Of a DNA stretch of 64,000 nucleotides, positions 38,480 to 48,495 are shown piece by piece; within the stretch, counting starts at the first letter, position 1, and each line of letters starts with the position of its first letter. The notes beneath the pieces are model-generated. The model was not told where the DNA came from. It ran no database searches and was given only the letters and a program-made list of their open reading frames with translations. Source of the stretch: Blautia sp. (GTDB taxonomy: Bacteria; Bacillota; Clostridia; Lachnospirales; Lachnospiraceae). The stretch covers positions 1 to 64,000 of the forward strand of contig JALEJS010000035.1 in NCBI GenBank assembly GCA_022769545.1, given 5' to 3'. The position numbers and the translations under genes are program-made.

Positions 38480-39139
38480 ATGAACTGGGAATTTATCATA
38501 AAATATTTGCCGCTCTATGAGAAAGCTGCATGGCTCACACTTCGTATCGGGCTTGCCGGTGTAATATGTGCCATCCTTCTCGGACTGTGCTGCGCAGTGA
38601 TCCAGTATTATAAAATCCCGATTCTTAGAAGAATCATTGCGGTATATATTGAACTCAGCAGAAACACACCGCTTCTGGTACAGCTGTTCTTTATCTATTA
38701 CGGGCTTCCAAAAATAGGCATACAGACAGATGCACAGACCTGCGGTGTGGCAGGGCTGGCATTTCTCGGCGGAAGCTATATGGCAGAGGCCTTTCGAAGC
38801 GGCCTGGAAGCAGTGGCGGTGATCCAGGAGGAGAGTGCGCTGAGTCTGGGCATGAACCATTATCAGGTGATGCGGTATGTGATTCTTCCGCAGGCGGTAT
38901 CGATCAGTGTCCCGGCATTTGTGGCAAATGTGATTTTCCTTTTGAAAGAGACAAGTGTGTTCAGTGCGATCAGTCTGATGGATCTGATGTTTACGGCAAA
39001 GGATCTGATCGGCCTGTACTATAAAACGGCAGAAAGTCTGTTTTTGCTGGTCGTATTTTATCTTCTGATCCTGCTGCCGGTATCCATATTGGGCAGTCTG
39101 CTGGAAAGGAGGCTGCGCTATGCCGGATTTGGGGCTTGA
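38480..39139 (+). CDS. amino-acid ABC transporter permease
   Basis: YIELSRNTPLLVQLFFIYYGLP, EAFRSGLEAV; His/Glu/Gln-type permease. Confidence 0.92.
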   Translation: MNWEFIIKYLPLYEKAAWLTLRIGLAGVICAILLGLCCAVIQYYKIPILRRIIAVYIELSRNTPLLVQLFFIYYGLPKIGIQTDAQTCGVAGLAFLGGSYMAEAFRSGLEAVAVIQEESALSLGMNHYQVMRYVILPQAVSISVPAFVANVIFLLKETSVFSAISLMDLMFTAKDLIGLYYKTAESLFLLVVFYLLILLPVSILGSLLERRLRYAGFGA

Positions 39140-39794
39140 GGTTCTGTTAAAAGGGAAAAATATGGCCCGCCTTCTGGGCGGGCTGGGAATTGCGATGAAA
39201 ATCAGTCTGATTTCCGTGGCCGTCAGCATTCCGCTGGGAATTCTGCTGGGAGTGCTGATGACCTGGAAAAATCCGCTGATTCGTGCCATACTGAAAATTT
39301 ATCTGGAATTCATCCGGATCATGCCGCAGATGGTTCTTCTGTTTCTGGTATATTTTGGGACGACGAGGGCGTTTGGCTGGGATCTGTCGGGAGAGACGGC
39401 ATCGGTGATCGTTTTTACTCTCTGGGGAACAGCGGAAATGAGTGATCTGGTACGGGGAGCGCTGATCAGTATTCCTGTACATCAGTATGAAAGCAGTGAG
39501 GCACTGGGACTGAATAAAATGCAGTCTTATATGTACATTATCATTCCGCAGACGGTCCGGAGACTGATTCCGCTATCCATCAACCTGATTACGAGAATGA
39601 TCAAGACGACCAGCCTGATTCTTATGATCGGTGTGGTGGAAGTTCTGAAGGTGGCGCAGCAGATTATTGAGGCAAACCGGATGGCCAGCCCCAATGCTGC
39701 GTTTGGAATTTATCTGATGGTATTTATGATGTATTTTCTGGCCTGCTGGCCCATCAGCCTGCTGGCAAAATATCTGGAAAAGAGATGGAGGTGA
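39120..39794 (+). CDS. amino-acid ABC transporter permease
   Basis: YLEFIRIMPQMVLLFLVYFG, IIPQTVRRLIPLSINLITRMIKTTSLI. Confidence 0.92.
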   Translation: MPDLGLEVLLKGKNMARLLGGLGIAMKISLISVAVSIPLGILLGVLMTWKNPLIRAILKIYLEFIRIMPQMVLLFLVYFGTTRAFGWDLSGETASVIVFTLWGTAEMSDLVRGALISIPVHQYESSEALGLNKMQSYMYIIIPQTVRRLIPLSINLITRMIKTTSLILMIGVVEVLKVAQQIIEANRMASPNAAFGIYLMVFMMYFLACWPISLLAKYLEKRWR

Positions 39795-39800
39795 GAATTC

Positions 39801-40568
39801 ATGTCAGAGGAATTGCTGAGAATTGAACATCTGAAAAAACAATTTGACGGGAATGTGGTTCTGGATGACCTGAATCTCACAGTACATAAAGGAGAAGTCG
39901 TTGTGATCGTCGGCCCAAGCGGCTGCGGAAAGAGTACGCTGCTTCGATGTATCAACGCCCTGGAGCAGATTCAGGGCGGCAAAATCACACTGGATGGGGA
40001 AGCCATCGACCGGAACGGCAAAAATCTTACCGGGCTTCGGCAGAAAATCGGGATGGTATTTCAGAGCTACGAGCTGTTTCCCCATCTTACGGTACTGGAC
40101 AATATTCTTCTGGCACCGTTAAAGGTACAGAAAAGAGAGAAAAAAGAAGTGACGCAGGAGGCACAGCGCCTTCTGGAAAGAGTTGGTCTGCGGGAAAAGG
40201 CAGACCGCTTTCCGAGACAGCTTTCCGGCGGGCAGAAACAGAGAGTGGCGATTGTGCGGGCTCTGTGCATGCATCCGGAAATCATGCTGTTTGATGAGGT
40301 GACAGCGGCACTTGATCCGGAAATGGTCCGGGAGGTTCTGGACGTGATGCTTGATCTGGCAGCACAGGGAAGAACCATGCTGATCGTCACGCATGAAATG
40401 CAGTTTGCCCGGGCGGTTGCGGACAGGATCCTGTTTCTGGAGAACGGGAAAATTGTGGAGGATTCCGATCCGGAAACTTTTTTTGAGCATCCGAAAACGG
40501 AACGGGCGCAGCAGTTTTTGAATGTATTTACTTTTAAAAATATAAAAAATTCCGCAGAAGCAGGATAA
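39801..40568 (+). CDS. amino-acid ABC transporter ATPase
   Basis: GPSGCGKSTLLRCINALE, LSGGQKQRVAIVRALCM, VTHEMQFARAVADRI. Confidence 0.95.
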   Translation: MSEELLRIEHLKKQFDGNVVLDDLNLTVHKGEVVVIVGPSGCGKSTLLRCINALEQIQGGKITLDGEAIDRNGKNLTGLRQKIGMVFQSYELFPHLTVLDNILLAPLKVQKREKKEVTQEAQRLLERVGLREKADRFPRQLSGGQKQRVAIVRALCMHPEIMLFDEVTAALDPEMVREVLDVMLDLAAQGRTMLIVTHEMQFARAVADRILFLENGKIVEDSDPETFFEHPKTERAQQFLNVFTFKNIKNSAEAG

Positions 40569-40597
40569 ACAGCGGAAAAGAAGAGGAGAACAGAATT

Positions 40598-41434
40598 ATG
40601 AAAAAATTACAGACAATTGCAGTAGCAGCAACCCTGGCACTTTCCACCGTATTTGCATCTGTCACCTATGCAGGGGATGACGTGTTCCGTACATTGGATG
40701 AGATCAAAGAGGATGGAACCATTCACATCGGCGTATTTTCCGATAAAAATCCATTTGGTTATGTGGATGAAAACGGAGAGTATCAGGGCTATGATGTTTA
40801 TTTTGCCAATCGCATCGGAGAAGATCTGGGCGTCGAAGTCGACTTTGTATCTACAGAGGCAGCCAACCGTATTGAATATCTGCAGACCGGCAAGGTGGAT
40901 CTGATCCTGGCAAACTTTACCGTGACAGAAGAGCGTGCGGAAGAAGTAGACTTTGCGCTTCCGTACATGAATGTGGCTCTGGGGGTGGTGTCTCCGGATG
41001 ACAAGGTGATTGAGAGTCTGGATAACTGGAAGGAAGACGATCAGATGATTGTCATTTCCGGAACGACAGCGGAGACATATCTGATTGAAAATTATCCGGA
41101 TATTCCACTGCAGAAATATGACTCCTATGCAACAGCCAAAAATGCACTGGAAAACGGAAACGGAGCAGCATGGGCAAACGATAACACAGAGGTTATCGCA
41201 TTTGCACTTCAGAATGAAGGCTACACCGTGGGAATTCCGTCTCTTGGCAGTCAGGATACCATTGCACCGGCAGTGTCCAAAGGAAACGAAACCCTTCTGA
41301 CATGGCTCAATGAAGAAATCGAAGCATTGGGAGAAGAACAGTTCTTCCATGCAGATTATGATGCAACACTTGTGGATACCTACGGCGAGGAATATAAAGA
41401 AGAACTGGTGGTAGAAGGCGGCGTGACGGAGTAA
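40598..41434 (+). CDS. amino-acid (cystine-type by context) substrate-binding protein
   Basis: signal peptide, GTIHIGVFSDKNPFGYVDENGEYQGYDVYFANRI. Confidence 0.92.
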   Translation: MKKLQTIAVAATLALSTVFASVTYAGDDVFRTLDEIKEDGTIHIGVFSDKNPFGYVDENGEYQGYDVYFANRIGEDLGVEVDFVSTEAANRIEYLQTGKVDLILANFTVTEERAEEVDFALPYMNVALGVVSPDDKVIESLDNWKEDDQMIVISGTTAETYLIENYPDIPLQKYDSYATAKNALENGNGAAWANDNTEVIAFALQNEGYTVGIPSLGSQDTIAPAVSKGNETLLTWLNEEIEALGEEQFFHADYDATLVDTYGEEYKEELVVEGGVTE

Positions 41435-41473
41435 TCCGGGGGAACGCGTCAGATGAATAAAAAAGAAAGAATT

Positions 41474-41506
41474 GAAAATGCGGGATCATGCAGACCCCGC
41501 ATTTTC
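41474..41506 (+). terminator. hairpin between SBP and mnmA
   Basis: GAAAATGCGGG ... CCCGCATTTTC. Confidence 0.65.
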
Positions 41507-41531
41507 TTCATTTCAGAGTGAGGGAATATTT

Positions 41532-42614
41532 ATGAGAAAAAAAGCATTGATTGCCATGAGCGGGGGTGTGGACAGCTCGGTGGCTGCCCTTCTCACGCAG
41601 CAGACGGGAGATACCTGTATCGGGATCAATCTGAAACTGTATCATAACGAGGATATCGGCGTGGATCGTCAGAAGACCTGCTGTTCTCTGGAGGATGTGG
41701 AAGCGGCCCGGACGGTTGCCTGGCGTCTGGGAATGCGGTTTTATGTGTTTAATTTCACCGGCTGCTTCCGGGAAGCCGTGATTGACCGCTTTACAGATGC
41801 GTATCAGCAGGGGTGGACACCCAATCCCTGTATTGACTGTAACCGTTATCTGAAATTCGGAAAGCTGATGGAGCGAATGAGGCAGCTGGAAATGGATTAT
41901 ATTGTGACCGGACATTATGCACGGACAGAGTATGAGACAGGCAGGAACCGGTATGTTCTGAAAAAGGGAAAGGACCCGAATAAAGATCAGTCTTATGTGC
42001 TGTATATGCTGACCCAGGAGCAGCTGGCGCATATCCGTTTTCCGCTGGGGGAATTCAGCAAGGATGAGGTCCGGAAGATGGCGGAAGAGCATGGATTTGT
42101 CAACGCGAAAAAAAGAGACAGCCAGGATATCTGTTTTGTTCCGGATGGAGATTATGCGAAAGTCATTGAGACAATTACCGGAGCGAGTGCCGTTCCCGGA
42201 TTGTTTACAGACAGCAGCGGAAACATACTGGGGCAGCATCGGGGAATCATTCATTACACCATCGGGCAGCGCAGGGGACTGCGCATTTCGGGAAAAGAAC
42301 GACTGTATGTGGTGGATATTCTGCCGGAAGAAAACCTGGTGATCCTCGGAACCGATCAGGAGCTGTTTCGAAGGGAACTTACAGCGGAGCAGGTGAATCT
42401 GATTTCCTGTGAAAAGCTCACGGAACCCATACGGGTAAAGGCAAAGGTCCGTTATCGACACACAGAGCAGCCTGCACTGGCGTGGCAGACGGAGGATGGA
42501 AAACTGCATGTCCGGTTTGATGAGCCGCAGCGAGCAATCACCAAAGGACAGGCGGTGGTACTGTATGATGATGATCTAGTGGTCGGGGGAGGTGTGATCA
42601 CGGAAATTCTGTAA
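41532..42614 (+). CDS. mnmA: tRNA-specific 2-thiouridylase MnmA
   Basis: AMSGGVDSSVAALL, NPCIDCNRYLKFG, GHYAR, KDQSYVLYML. Confidence 0.95.
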   Translation: MRKKALIAMSGGVDSSVAALLTQQTGDTCIGINLKLYHNEDIGVDRQKTCCSLEDVEAARTVAWRLGMRFYVFNFTGCFREAVIDRFTDAYQQGWTPNPCIDCNRYLKFGKLMERMRQLEMDYIVTGHYARTEYETGRNRYVLKKGKDPNKDQSYVLYMLTQEQLAHIRFPLGEFSKDEVRKMAEEHGFVNAKKRDSQDICFVPDGDYAKVIETITGASAVPGLFTDSSGNILGQHRGIIHYTIGQRRGLRISGKERLYVVDILPEENLVILGTDQELFRRELTAEQVNLISCEKLTEPIRVKAKVRYRHTEQPALAWQTEDGKLHVRFDEPQRAITKGQAVVLYDDDLVVGGGVITEIL

Positions 42615-42744
42615 AATTCAAGCCGAACGCAGCTGTGAAAATACTTGGCAGTGATAAAATACGAAGGTATAATGATAACAATCCGTCGGGGCGGGCATAT
42701 AATGAGAAAAGCGCAGCAATCGCCGGAACCTGAGAGAAAGAGAA

Positions 42745-43062
42745 GTGAGCAGAGTGCGGAGCCGGAGGCAGAGAACCGTTTATTTCATACTGGTATGGTT
42801 TATGATAGCGGCAGGAATGTGCCCGGACGATGCCCCGGCACATTCTTCTTATCTGCGCACACCTGTGAAACAGGTATGTCTTTCTGATATGGAAGCAGAG
42901 GAGGATCCGATATGTTCTGCAGAAATCATTCCGGAATATGTCGGAAATTTTTTCCTGCAGATGGATGGACGGTGCATCCGAAATGTACGGCTGACGTTCT
43001 GGCTTTTGGACAGAGACTGCTCTGCTGAAAATCTCCATTTGTCGGGCAATTTATGTTTATGA
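42745..43062 (+). CDS. small putative exported Cys-containing protein
   Basis: 105 aa, GTG start, N-terminal hydrophobic segment; weak RBS. Confidence 0.35.
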   Translation: MSRVRSRRQRTVYFILVWFMIAAGMCPDDAPAHSSYLRTPVKQVCLSDMEAEEDPICSAEIIPEYVGNFFLQMDGRCIRNVRLTFWLLDRDCSAENLHLSGNLCL

Positions 43063-43076
43063 AAGGGAGATAAAAT

Positions 43077-43997
43077 ATGATTTTCGTACAGATTTTATTA
43101 CTGGCACTGGGGTTTGGGATGCTGGTAAAGGGAGCGGACTGGTTTGTGGACGGAACGTCCGGAATTGCTGCAAAACTGGGAATCCCGCAGCTGGTGGTCG
43201 GGCTGACGATCGTTGCGATGGGAACCAGCGCACCGGAGGCTGCGGTGAGTATTACGGCAGCGCTGAGGAAAAATGCCGATATTGCTATCGGAAATGTGGT
43301 CGGAAGCAACATTCTGAATATTCTGATCATTCTTGGGCTGACAGCGCTGATTCGGTCCGTTGCGATTCAGAAATCCACGCTGCGGGTGGAAATCCCCTAT
43401 ATGATTGTGATTACTGTAGTTCTTGTCTTCATGGGAAAAAACGATGGCTGTGTGACCAGAACAGAGGGCCTGGTCCTCTGGGCATTGTTTCTTCTGTATC
43501 TGGGGTACCTGTTTCGTCTTGCGGGAAAAGGGACGGAGAAAGAAGCGCCGGTGGAGAAAAAGGTGTGGCTGCTTCTGCTGAGTGCAGTGGCCGGAGGCGT
43601 GATCGTGGTATGGGGCAGCGACATCACGGTGGATGCAGCCACGAAAATAGCAGCGGCGGCAGGACTGAGTGAGCGTTTTATTGGCCTGACGATCGTGGCT
43701 CTCGGAACATCTCTGCCGGAACTGTTCACCTCTGTGACGGCGGCGCGAAAGGGAAATGCAGACATTGCCATCGGAAATATTGTGGGAAGCAATATTTTTA
43801 ATATTCTGTTTGTGATTGGGACTTCCGCTCTGATTACGCCGGTTCCCTATGAAAAAGGATTTATTACAGATGGATGGATCGCAGTGGCGGCAGGGGTACT
43901 GCTGTGGATCGCTGTGTTCCGGACGAGGAAGCTGCAGAGAAAGTGGGGCATTTGCATGCTGCTATCCTATCTTGCATACTTCCTGTATCTTCTTTGA
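43077..43997 (+). CDS. calcium/sodium antiporter (CaCA family, YrbG-like)
   Basis: duplicated GTSAPEAAVSITAAL...GNVVGSNILNI and GTSLPELFTSVTAA...GNIVGSNIFNI alpha repeats. Confidence 0.95.
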   Translation: MIFVQILLLALGFGMLVKGADWFVDGTSGIAAKLGIPQLVVGLTIVAMGTSAPEAAVSITAALRKNADIAIGNVVGSNILNILIILGLTALIRSVAIQKSTLRVEIPYMIVITVVLVFMGKNDGCVTRTEGLVLWALFLLYLGYLFRLAGKGTEKEAPVEKKVWLLLLSAVAGGVIVVWGSDITVDAATKIAAAAGLSERFIGLTIVALGTSLPELFTSVTAARKGNADIAIGNIVGSNIFNILFVIGTSALITPVPYEKGFITDGWIAVAAGVLLWIAVFRTRKLQRKWGICMLLSYLAYFLYLL

Positions 43998-44028
43998 TCT
44001 CAACATCATTTCGTTCCTGTCATAAAGC

Positions 44029-44069
44029 CCCCTGCGTCGGCCGGAAACGGCTGCACGCAGGGGATGTTT
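44029..44069 (+). terminator. terminator-like hairpin after the antiporter
   Basis: CCCCTGCGT ... ACGCAGGGG. Confidence 0.55.
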
Positions 44070-44222
44070 CATTAATATTTTATTCTTCAGACAATACCCG
44101 CCAAGTCACACGTGCGTTCGATTTGAATTTCTTGAAAATAAATTGATTTTCCGTCTGAAATTCCCTATACTATAGATAAGTGCAGATGATATGATTTCTG
44201 CGCAGGGGAAGGAGAGACGGCT

Positions 44223-47216
44223 ATGCATGAATCGTTTCTGAATTGTTATATAGGAGTATCCATCCTGATTGCTCTGATGGATGTGATACTGGCTGTAAAA
44301 TCTGTTCAGAAAAACAGAACCACAGGAAGGTTTCTGGGATTTGCCTGTGCCGGGGCGGCTGTGGTGGATATCAGTTATCTGATCAGTATTCTGAATGACG
44401 GCTATATGTGCATGTCTGTTATGTCGAGTATCTATTTTGTCAGCATTGATTTTATGCTGCTGTGTCTTCTCATATTTACTGTGTATTTTACGAAAGGAAA
44501 ATTTACAAAAATCGGGAATACAGCCGTTGGTCTGGTTACGTTGTATGCGTTTTTTGAGCTGGTCGTTTTTTCCGTCAATCCGTTTTCTGAAATTGCGATC
44601 CGGTATGTCCGGCGGGATACCTTTATCGCAAAATACGCATATCAGATGCGCCCGCTGTACTGGATGCATCTGGTCTTTACCTATTCGCTGGTAGCGGTGA
44701 TACTGATTTTGCTGATACGAAAAATGTACAGGATCCCCGGAGAATACCGGGCACAGTATGGATATGTGATTCTGGGAATTCTGGCCATCGTTTCTGTGAA
44801 TGCGGTATTTCTGTTCTGGCCGGGAGTAAATGTCTATAATCTTCTGGATTATTCCATCTGCGGATACAGCCTTACGGCGTTTTTGCTGTACTGGAGCTGT
44901 TTCAACTATTCTACCCACGGAATGCTGAATCGTCTCAAAACCAGTATTTTTGAGAATATCGATCAGGGAATTGTTCTTTTTGACTATAATGACAATCTGA
45001 TTCTCCATAATGCAAAGGCAGACTACCTGCTGGGCGGAGATCTTTCGGAAAAATGTTCCGTTCTGGAGGAGTTCCTGAACTGTTACAACCTTTCACTGAA
45101 TTCGGAGACAGAGAGTGAAAGTATCTCACTGCAGTGTTATGTGAAAAACGGGGAGGAAGACAGACCTCTGCGCTGTGATATCCGAAGGCTGCAGAATGAA
45201 GAAGAGCAGCAGCTGGGACAGCTGTTTGTATTTTCTGATGCGGCACTGGAAACGGATCTGCTGACCGGTTTCCAGAACTGGGAGAGCTTCCGGCGTTTTG
45301 CCAGGGAAGGCGGAGAGCATTTTGCCTGTCCGACGGCAGTGGCGATCTGTGATATCAACAGCCTGTCGGTGATTAACAGCACCCATGGAAACAGCGTGGG
45401 GAATCAGAAAATCCGACTGCTTGCAGATACCATGCGGCAGTATTTTCCAAAACAGACTTACTATGTACGCGGCCTGGAAGCGAATCTGATTGCGCTGTGC
45501 AGACGCAGCACAGAAATGGAAATGCAGGAATATCTGACACAGGTAAAGAAGCATTTTGACGGCAATATCCAGTATGCGGTCAGCGTTACCACGGAGGAAA
45601 TGCCGAACGTTCTGCAGGCAGTTGAGGTGGCATCGAAGGCGATGCGTGCGAAGAAGCTTCTTGACCGGGAATCGATTCATTCCGAGATGCTCTCGTCTCT
45701 GATCCGGGCACTGCAGGAATGTGACAGTGATACGGAGAGCCATGTGCGCCGTACACAGCTGATGGGGGCGGAACTGGGAGAAAGAATTGAACTGACAGAT
45801 ATTCAGCAGAGCAAGCTGTCGCTGCTCTGTCTTCTGCATGATATCGGCAAGATTGGAATTCCGCTGGAGATATTGAACAAGCCGGGACAGCTTTCTGAGG
45901 AAGAATGGAATATTCTCCGTTCACATACGGAAAAAGGATATGAGATCGCAAACAGCAACAACGAATTGAGAGGGATTGCGGAAGAGATCCGTCATCACCA
46001 TGAACGATGGGATGGAAAAGGATATCCGGACGGGCTGAGCCGGGAAAGCATTCCACTTTTATCGAGAGTGATTGCGGTGGTAGATGCGTATGATGCCATG
46101 ACAAATAACCGTGCATACAGAGCATCCATGTCTCCGGCCAGTGCGATGAAGGAACTGAAACGGTGTGCGGGAAGCCAGTTTGACCCCTTTATTGTATCTG
46201 AGTTTCTCAGAATGCTGAAGGAAAAAAGGGTGGAAGGGAACGCCGAAATCACGGAGTCTGATGAAATGTCCGGAAATGAACGTGCTGAGCATTCCGGGGG
46301 CGATGACGATAAGGAAAAGGAAAAAGGAATCAGTGTCCATCCGGTTCCCTACAGCCGGTACCTGCTGGATGAATCCATGAGGATCATATCGGTGGATGAC
46401 AATTTTGAAAAGCTGACAGGATATACCATGGAGGATATTCGTCAGAATCATATGCTTCAGTCGGATCTGATTCCGGAGGAGGAGCGAACAGAGTATCTGT
46501 GTCAGACCAATGCCAGTCTTGCCATGAGTCCCCTGGTTTTTCAGGAACACAGGCTCCGCCGCAAGAATGGGACAGATATCTATGTGTTCTGTTTTGGCCG
46601 ATTGTATTTTGATTCCGCAGCCCGTGCGGAACGATCCGAAATTATCATTACCGATATCAGCAACACCTATTCCATGAGGATGCTGACAGATGCGGAACAG
46701 AGCAAGGCGCAGATGAGGCTGAGATACTGGGAACGCACGTATCGCAGGGATTCTCTTACAGGACTTTTAAATCATGCTGCTTTCCGCAGTGATGTGGAGT
46801 TGAAGCTTCTGGAAGGAAAATCAAAAATCATGATGCTGATGATGGATGTGGATAAGTTTAAGGAATACAATGACACCTTCGGACATCATAATGGAGATAA
46901 ATTTCTGATCCTGGTTGCGCAGACACTGATTATGTCTCTTCGGAAAGAGGACCGTGCCTGCCGTATGGGAGGGGACGAGTTTGCGGCAGTTCTTTTCTTT
47001 GATAAGGATGCGTCGGAAATGCAGATGCATGAGCGGGCACAGCAGATTTTTGACAAGGTAAATATGAGAGTAAAGGCCACAGAAGGCGGAACGGGTATTT
47101 CCATGGGCGCAGTGATCGCGGAGGCGGATGCGACATTTAATCAGCTGTATGAAGCATCGGACAAGGCGCTCTATCAGGCAAAGGACAGAGGGCGCGGGAG
47201 GATTGTTATTTTCTGA
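44223..47216 (+). CDS. multidomain 7TM-type sensor with degenerate GGDEF, HD-GYP, PAS and C-terminal GGDEF
   Basis: HDIGKIGIPLEILNKPGQL and HHERWDGKGYPDGL (HD-GYP); RMGGDEFAAVLF (GGDEF). Confidence 0.9.
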   Translation: MHESFLNCYIGVSILIALMDVILAVKSVQKNRTTGRFLGFACAGAAVVDISYLISILNDGYMCMSVMSSIYFVSIDFMLLCLLIFTVYFTKGKFTKIGNTAVGLVTLYAFFELVVFSVNPFSEIAIRYVRRDTFIAKYAYQMRPLYWMHLVFTYSLVAVILILLIRKMYRIPGEYRAQYGYVILGILAIVSVNAVFLFWPGVNVYNLLDYSICGYSLTAFLLYWSCFNYSTHGMLNRLKTSIFENIDQGIVLFDYNDNLILHNAKADYLLGGDLSEKCSVLEEFLNCYNLSLNSETESESISLQCYVKNGEEDRPLRCDIRRLQNEEEQQLGQLFVFSDAALETDLLTGFQNWESFRRFAREGGEHFACPTAVAICDINSLSVINSTHGNSVGNQKIRLLADTMRQYFPKQTYYVRGLEANLIALCRRSTEMEMQEYLTQVKKHFDGNIQYAVSVTTEEMPNVLQAVEVASKAMRAKKLLDRESIHSEMLSSLIRALQECDSDTESHVRRTQLMGAELGERIELTDIQQSKLSLLCLLHDIGKIGIPLEILNKPGQLSEEEWNILRSHTEKGYEIANSNNELRGIAEEIRHHHERWDGKGYPDGLSRESIPLLSRVIAVVDAYDAMTNNRAYRASMSPASAMKELKRCAGSQFDPFIVSEFLRMLKEKRVEGNAEITESDEMSGNERAEHSGGDDDKEKEKGISVHPVPYSRYLLDESMRIISVDDNFEKLTGYTMEDIRQNHMLQSDLIPEEERTEYLCQTNASLAMSPLVFQEHRLRRKNGTDIYVFCFGRLYFDSAARAERSEIIITDISNTYSMRMLTDAEQSKAQMRLRYWERTYRRDSLTGLLNHAAFRSDVELKLLEGKSKIMMLMMDVDKFKEYNDTFGHHNGDKFLILVAQTLIMSLRKEDRACRMGGDEFAAVLFFDKDASEMQMHERAQQIFDKVNMRVKATEGGTGISMGAVIAEADATFNQLYEASDKALYQAKDRGRGRIVIF

Positions 47217-47280
47217 AACAGGAAGAACAGAGTATTTAAGCCGAATGTATGTGAGACCTGGCGATAAAATAAGGATTGTT

Positions 47281-47352
47281 GAAGTGCTGCAAAGCAGAAG
47301 GAGACTTGCCGGTTTGGGTGAGGGAGTCCTGACTGCATGCAGCACTTTTTTC
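47281..47352 (+). terminator. long terminator hairpin
   Basis: AAGTGCTGC...GCAG / CTGC..GCAGCACTTTTTT. Confidence 0.65.
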
Positions 47353-47461
47353 ACACAATAAACACCATATGGTCACCGGATAATCACTTTATAATCACTG
47401 TATAAACACAGATCCGGATTATCATAGTATCTGTAAATCAAACAGAAAGGATGTGTAAATT

Positions 47462-48256
47462 ATGAAACGTAAATACGCGGTAATGACAATTGCTCTGATC
47501 ATGGCATTGAATCCGGTAAGCATATATGCTTCCGGGGATTCCACTGCGGATACAGATGCGGTATTTGATGATGTATCAGATTCGGAAGAGGATTCTGGTA
47601 CCGATGAAAATGAATCTTTCAATACATATGTAATCGGTCAGGTGACTGATATCACAGATACCACACTGGAAATCAAAGTCGGATGTCTGACGGATACAAC
47701 AGAAGACATTTCTGAATATACTGACATGTCAGGCGCAGAGGCGGCAGATGAAGACACGGCAGATGAAGACACGGCAGATGAGGATACAGCAGGTGAAACT
47801 GATTCAGGTGAAGATACTGTGGATATTGCTTCTGATCAGATATCCGGTAACTCTGGTATGACACTTCAATTGCAGGATACGACGACCGTTTATGATATTC
47901 CTTCAGGACTGACCGTATATGCAGTAACAAAACCCGAGTATCTGGAGGTGATAACATCGGAAGACAGCATGGAGGCTGCAGAAGACACAGAAGCAGAAAA
48001 CGCTGCGGGAGGTGACGCGGAAGACAACGCAGAGGAAAGTGCTGATATTCCGGAAAATAGTTCAGATTCATCAGGTATCTATTCAAAAATCGTGGATGAA
48101 AATGCATATCTCTATGACATGGAGATATCAGATGTCAATATAGATGATCTGGTGATTCTGGAATTGGATGACACAGATTCGCCGGTTTCCATCACTCTGC
48201 TTCTGACAGAAGAAGAGCTGGAAGATATTTCTGGAGATCTTTCTTCTGAATCATAA
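47462..48256 (+). CDS. acidic secreted low-complexity protein
   Basis: signal peptide MKRKYAVMTIALIMALNPVSIYAS; ADEDT repeats; RBS GAAAGGATG. Confidence 0.75.
   Translation: MKRKYAVMTIALIMALNPVSIYASGDSTADTDAVFDDVSDSEEDSGTDENESFNTYVIGQVTDITDTTLEIKVGCLTDTTEDISEYTDMSGAEAADEDTADEDTADEDTAGETDSGEDTVDIASDQISGNSGMTLQLQDTTTVYDIPSGLTVYAVTKPEYLEVITSEDSMEAAEDTEAENAAGGDAEDNAEESADIPENSSDSSGIYSKIVDENAYLYDMEISDVNIDDLVILELDDTDSPVSITLLLTEEELEDISGDLSSES
47744..47788 (+). repeat. 15-bp in-frame tandem repeat, 3 copies (ADEDT)
   Basis: gcagatgaagacacg x2 + gcagatgaggataca. Confidence 0.9.
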
Positions 48257-48321
48257 ACAAAAATCAGGTTTTGCAGCAGGAGCATATTTCATAACATATT
48301 TTTTCGCTTTTCCTTTTATGA

Positions 48322-48367
48322 TAAAAAACAGCCGGCGGTCTGGAGACTCAGACACTGGCTGTTTTTT
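48322..48367. terminator. bidirectional terminator
   Basis: AAAAAACAGCC ... GGCTGTTTTTT. Confidence 0.75.
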
Positions 48368-48389
48368 GATGATAAAATGTAAAATATAG

Positions 48390-48418
48390 TTGACAAGACG
48401 AGGTAAATGGGTTATGAT
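48390..48418 (+). promoter_or_regulatory. promoter flanked by TGTAAnATATA / TTTACA operator-like motifs
   Basis: TTGACA - 17 nt - TATGAT; ATGTAAAATATAG upstream and AATGTAAGATATATTTTACATAATGTAATGTAAAA downstream. Confidence 0.65.
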
Positions 48419-48495
48419 ACAAAATGTAAGATATATTTTACATAATGTAATGTAAAAACAAAGCCCGAAAGAATTCGGGACAGTAAAAGGAAAGG

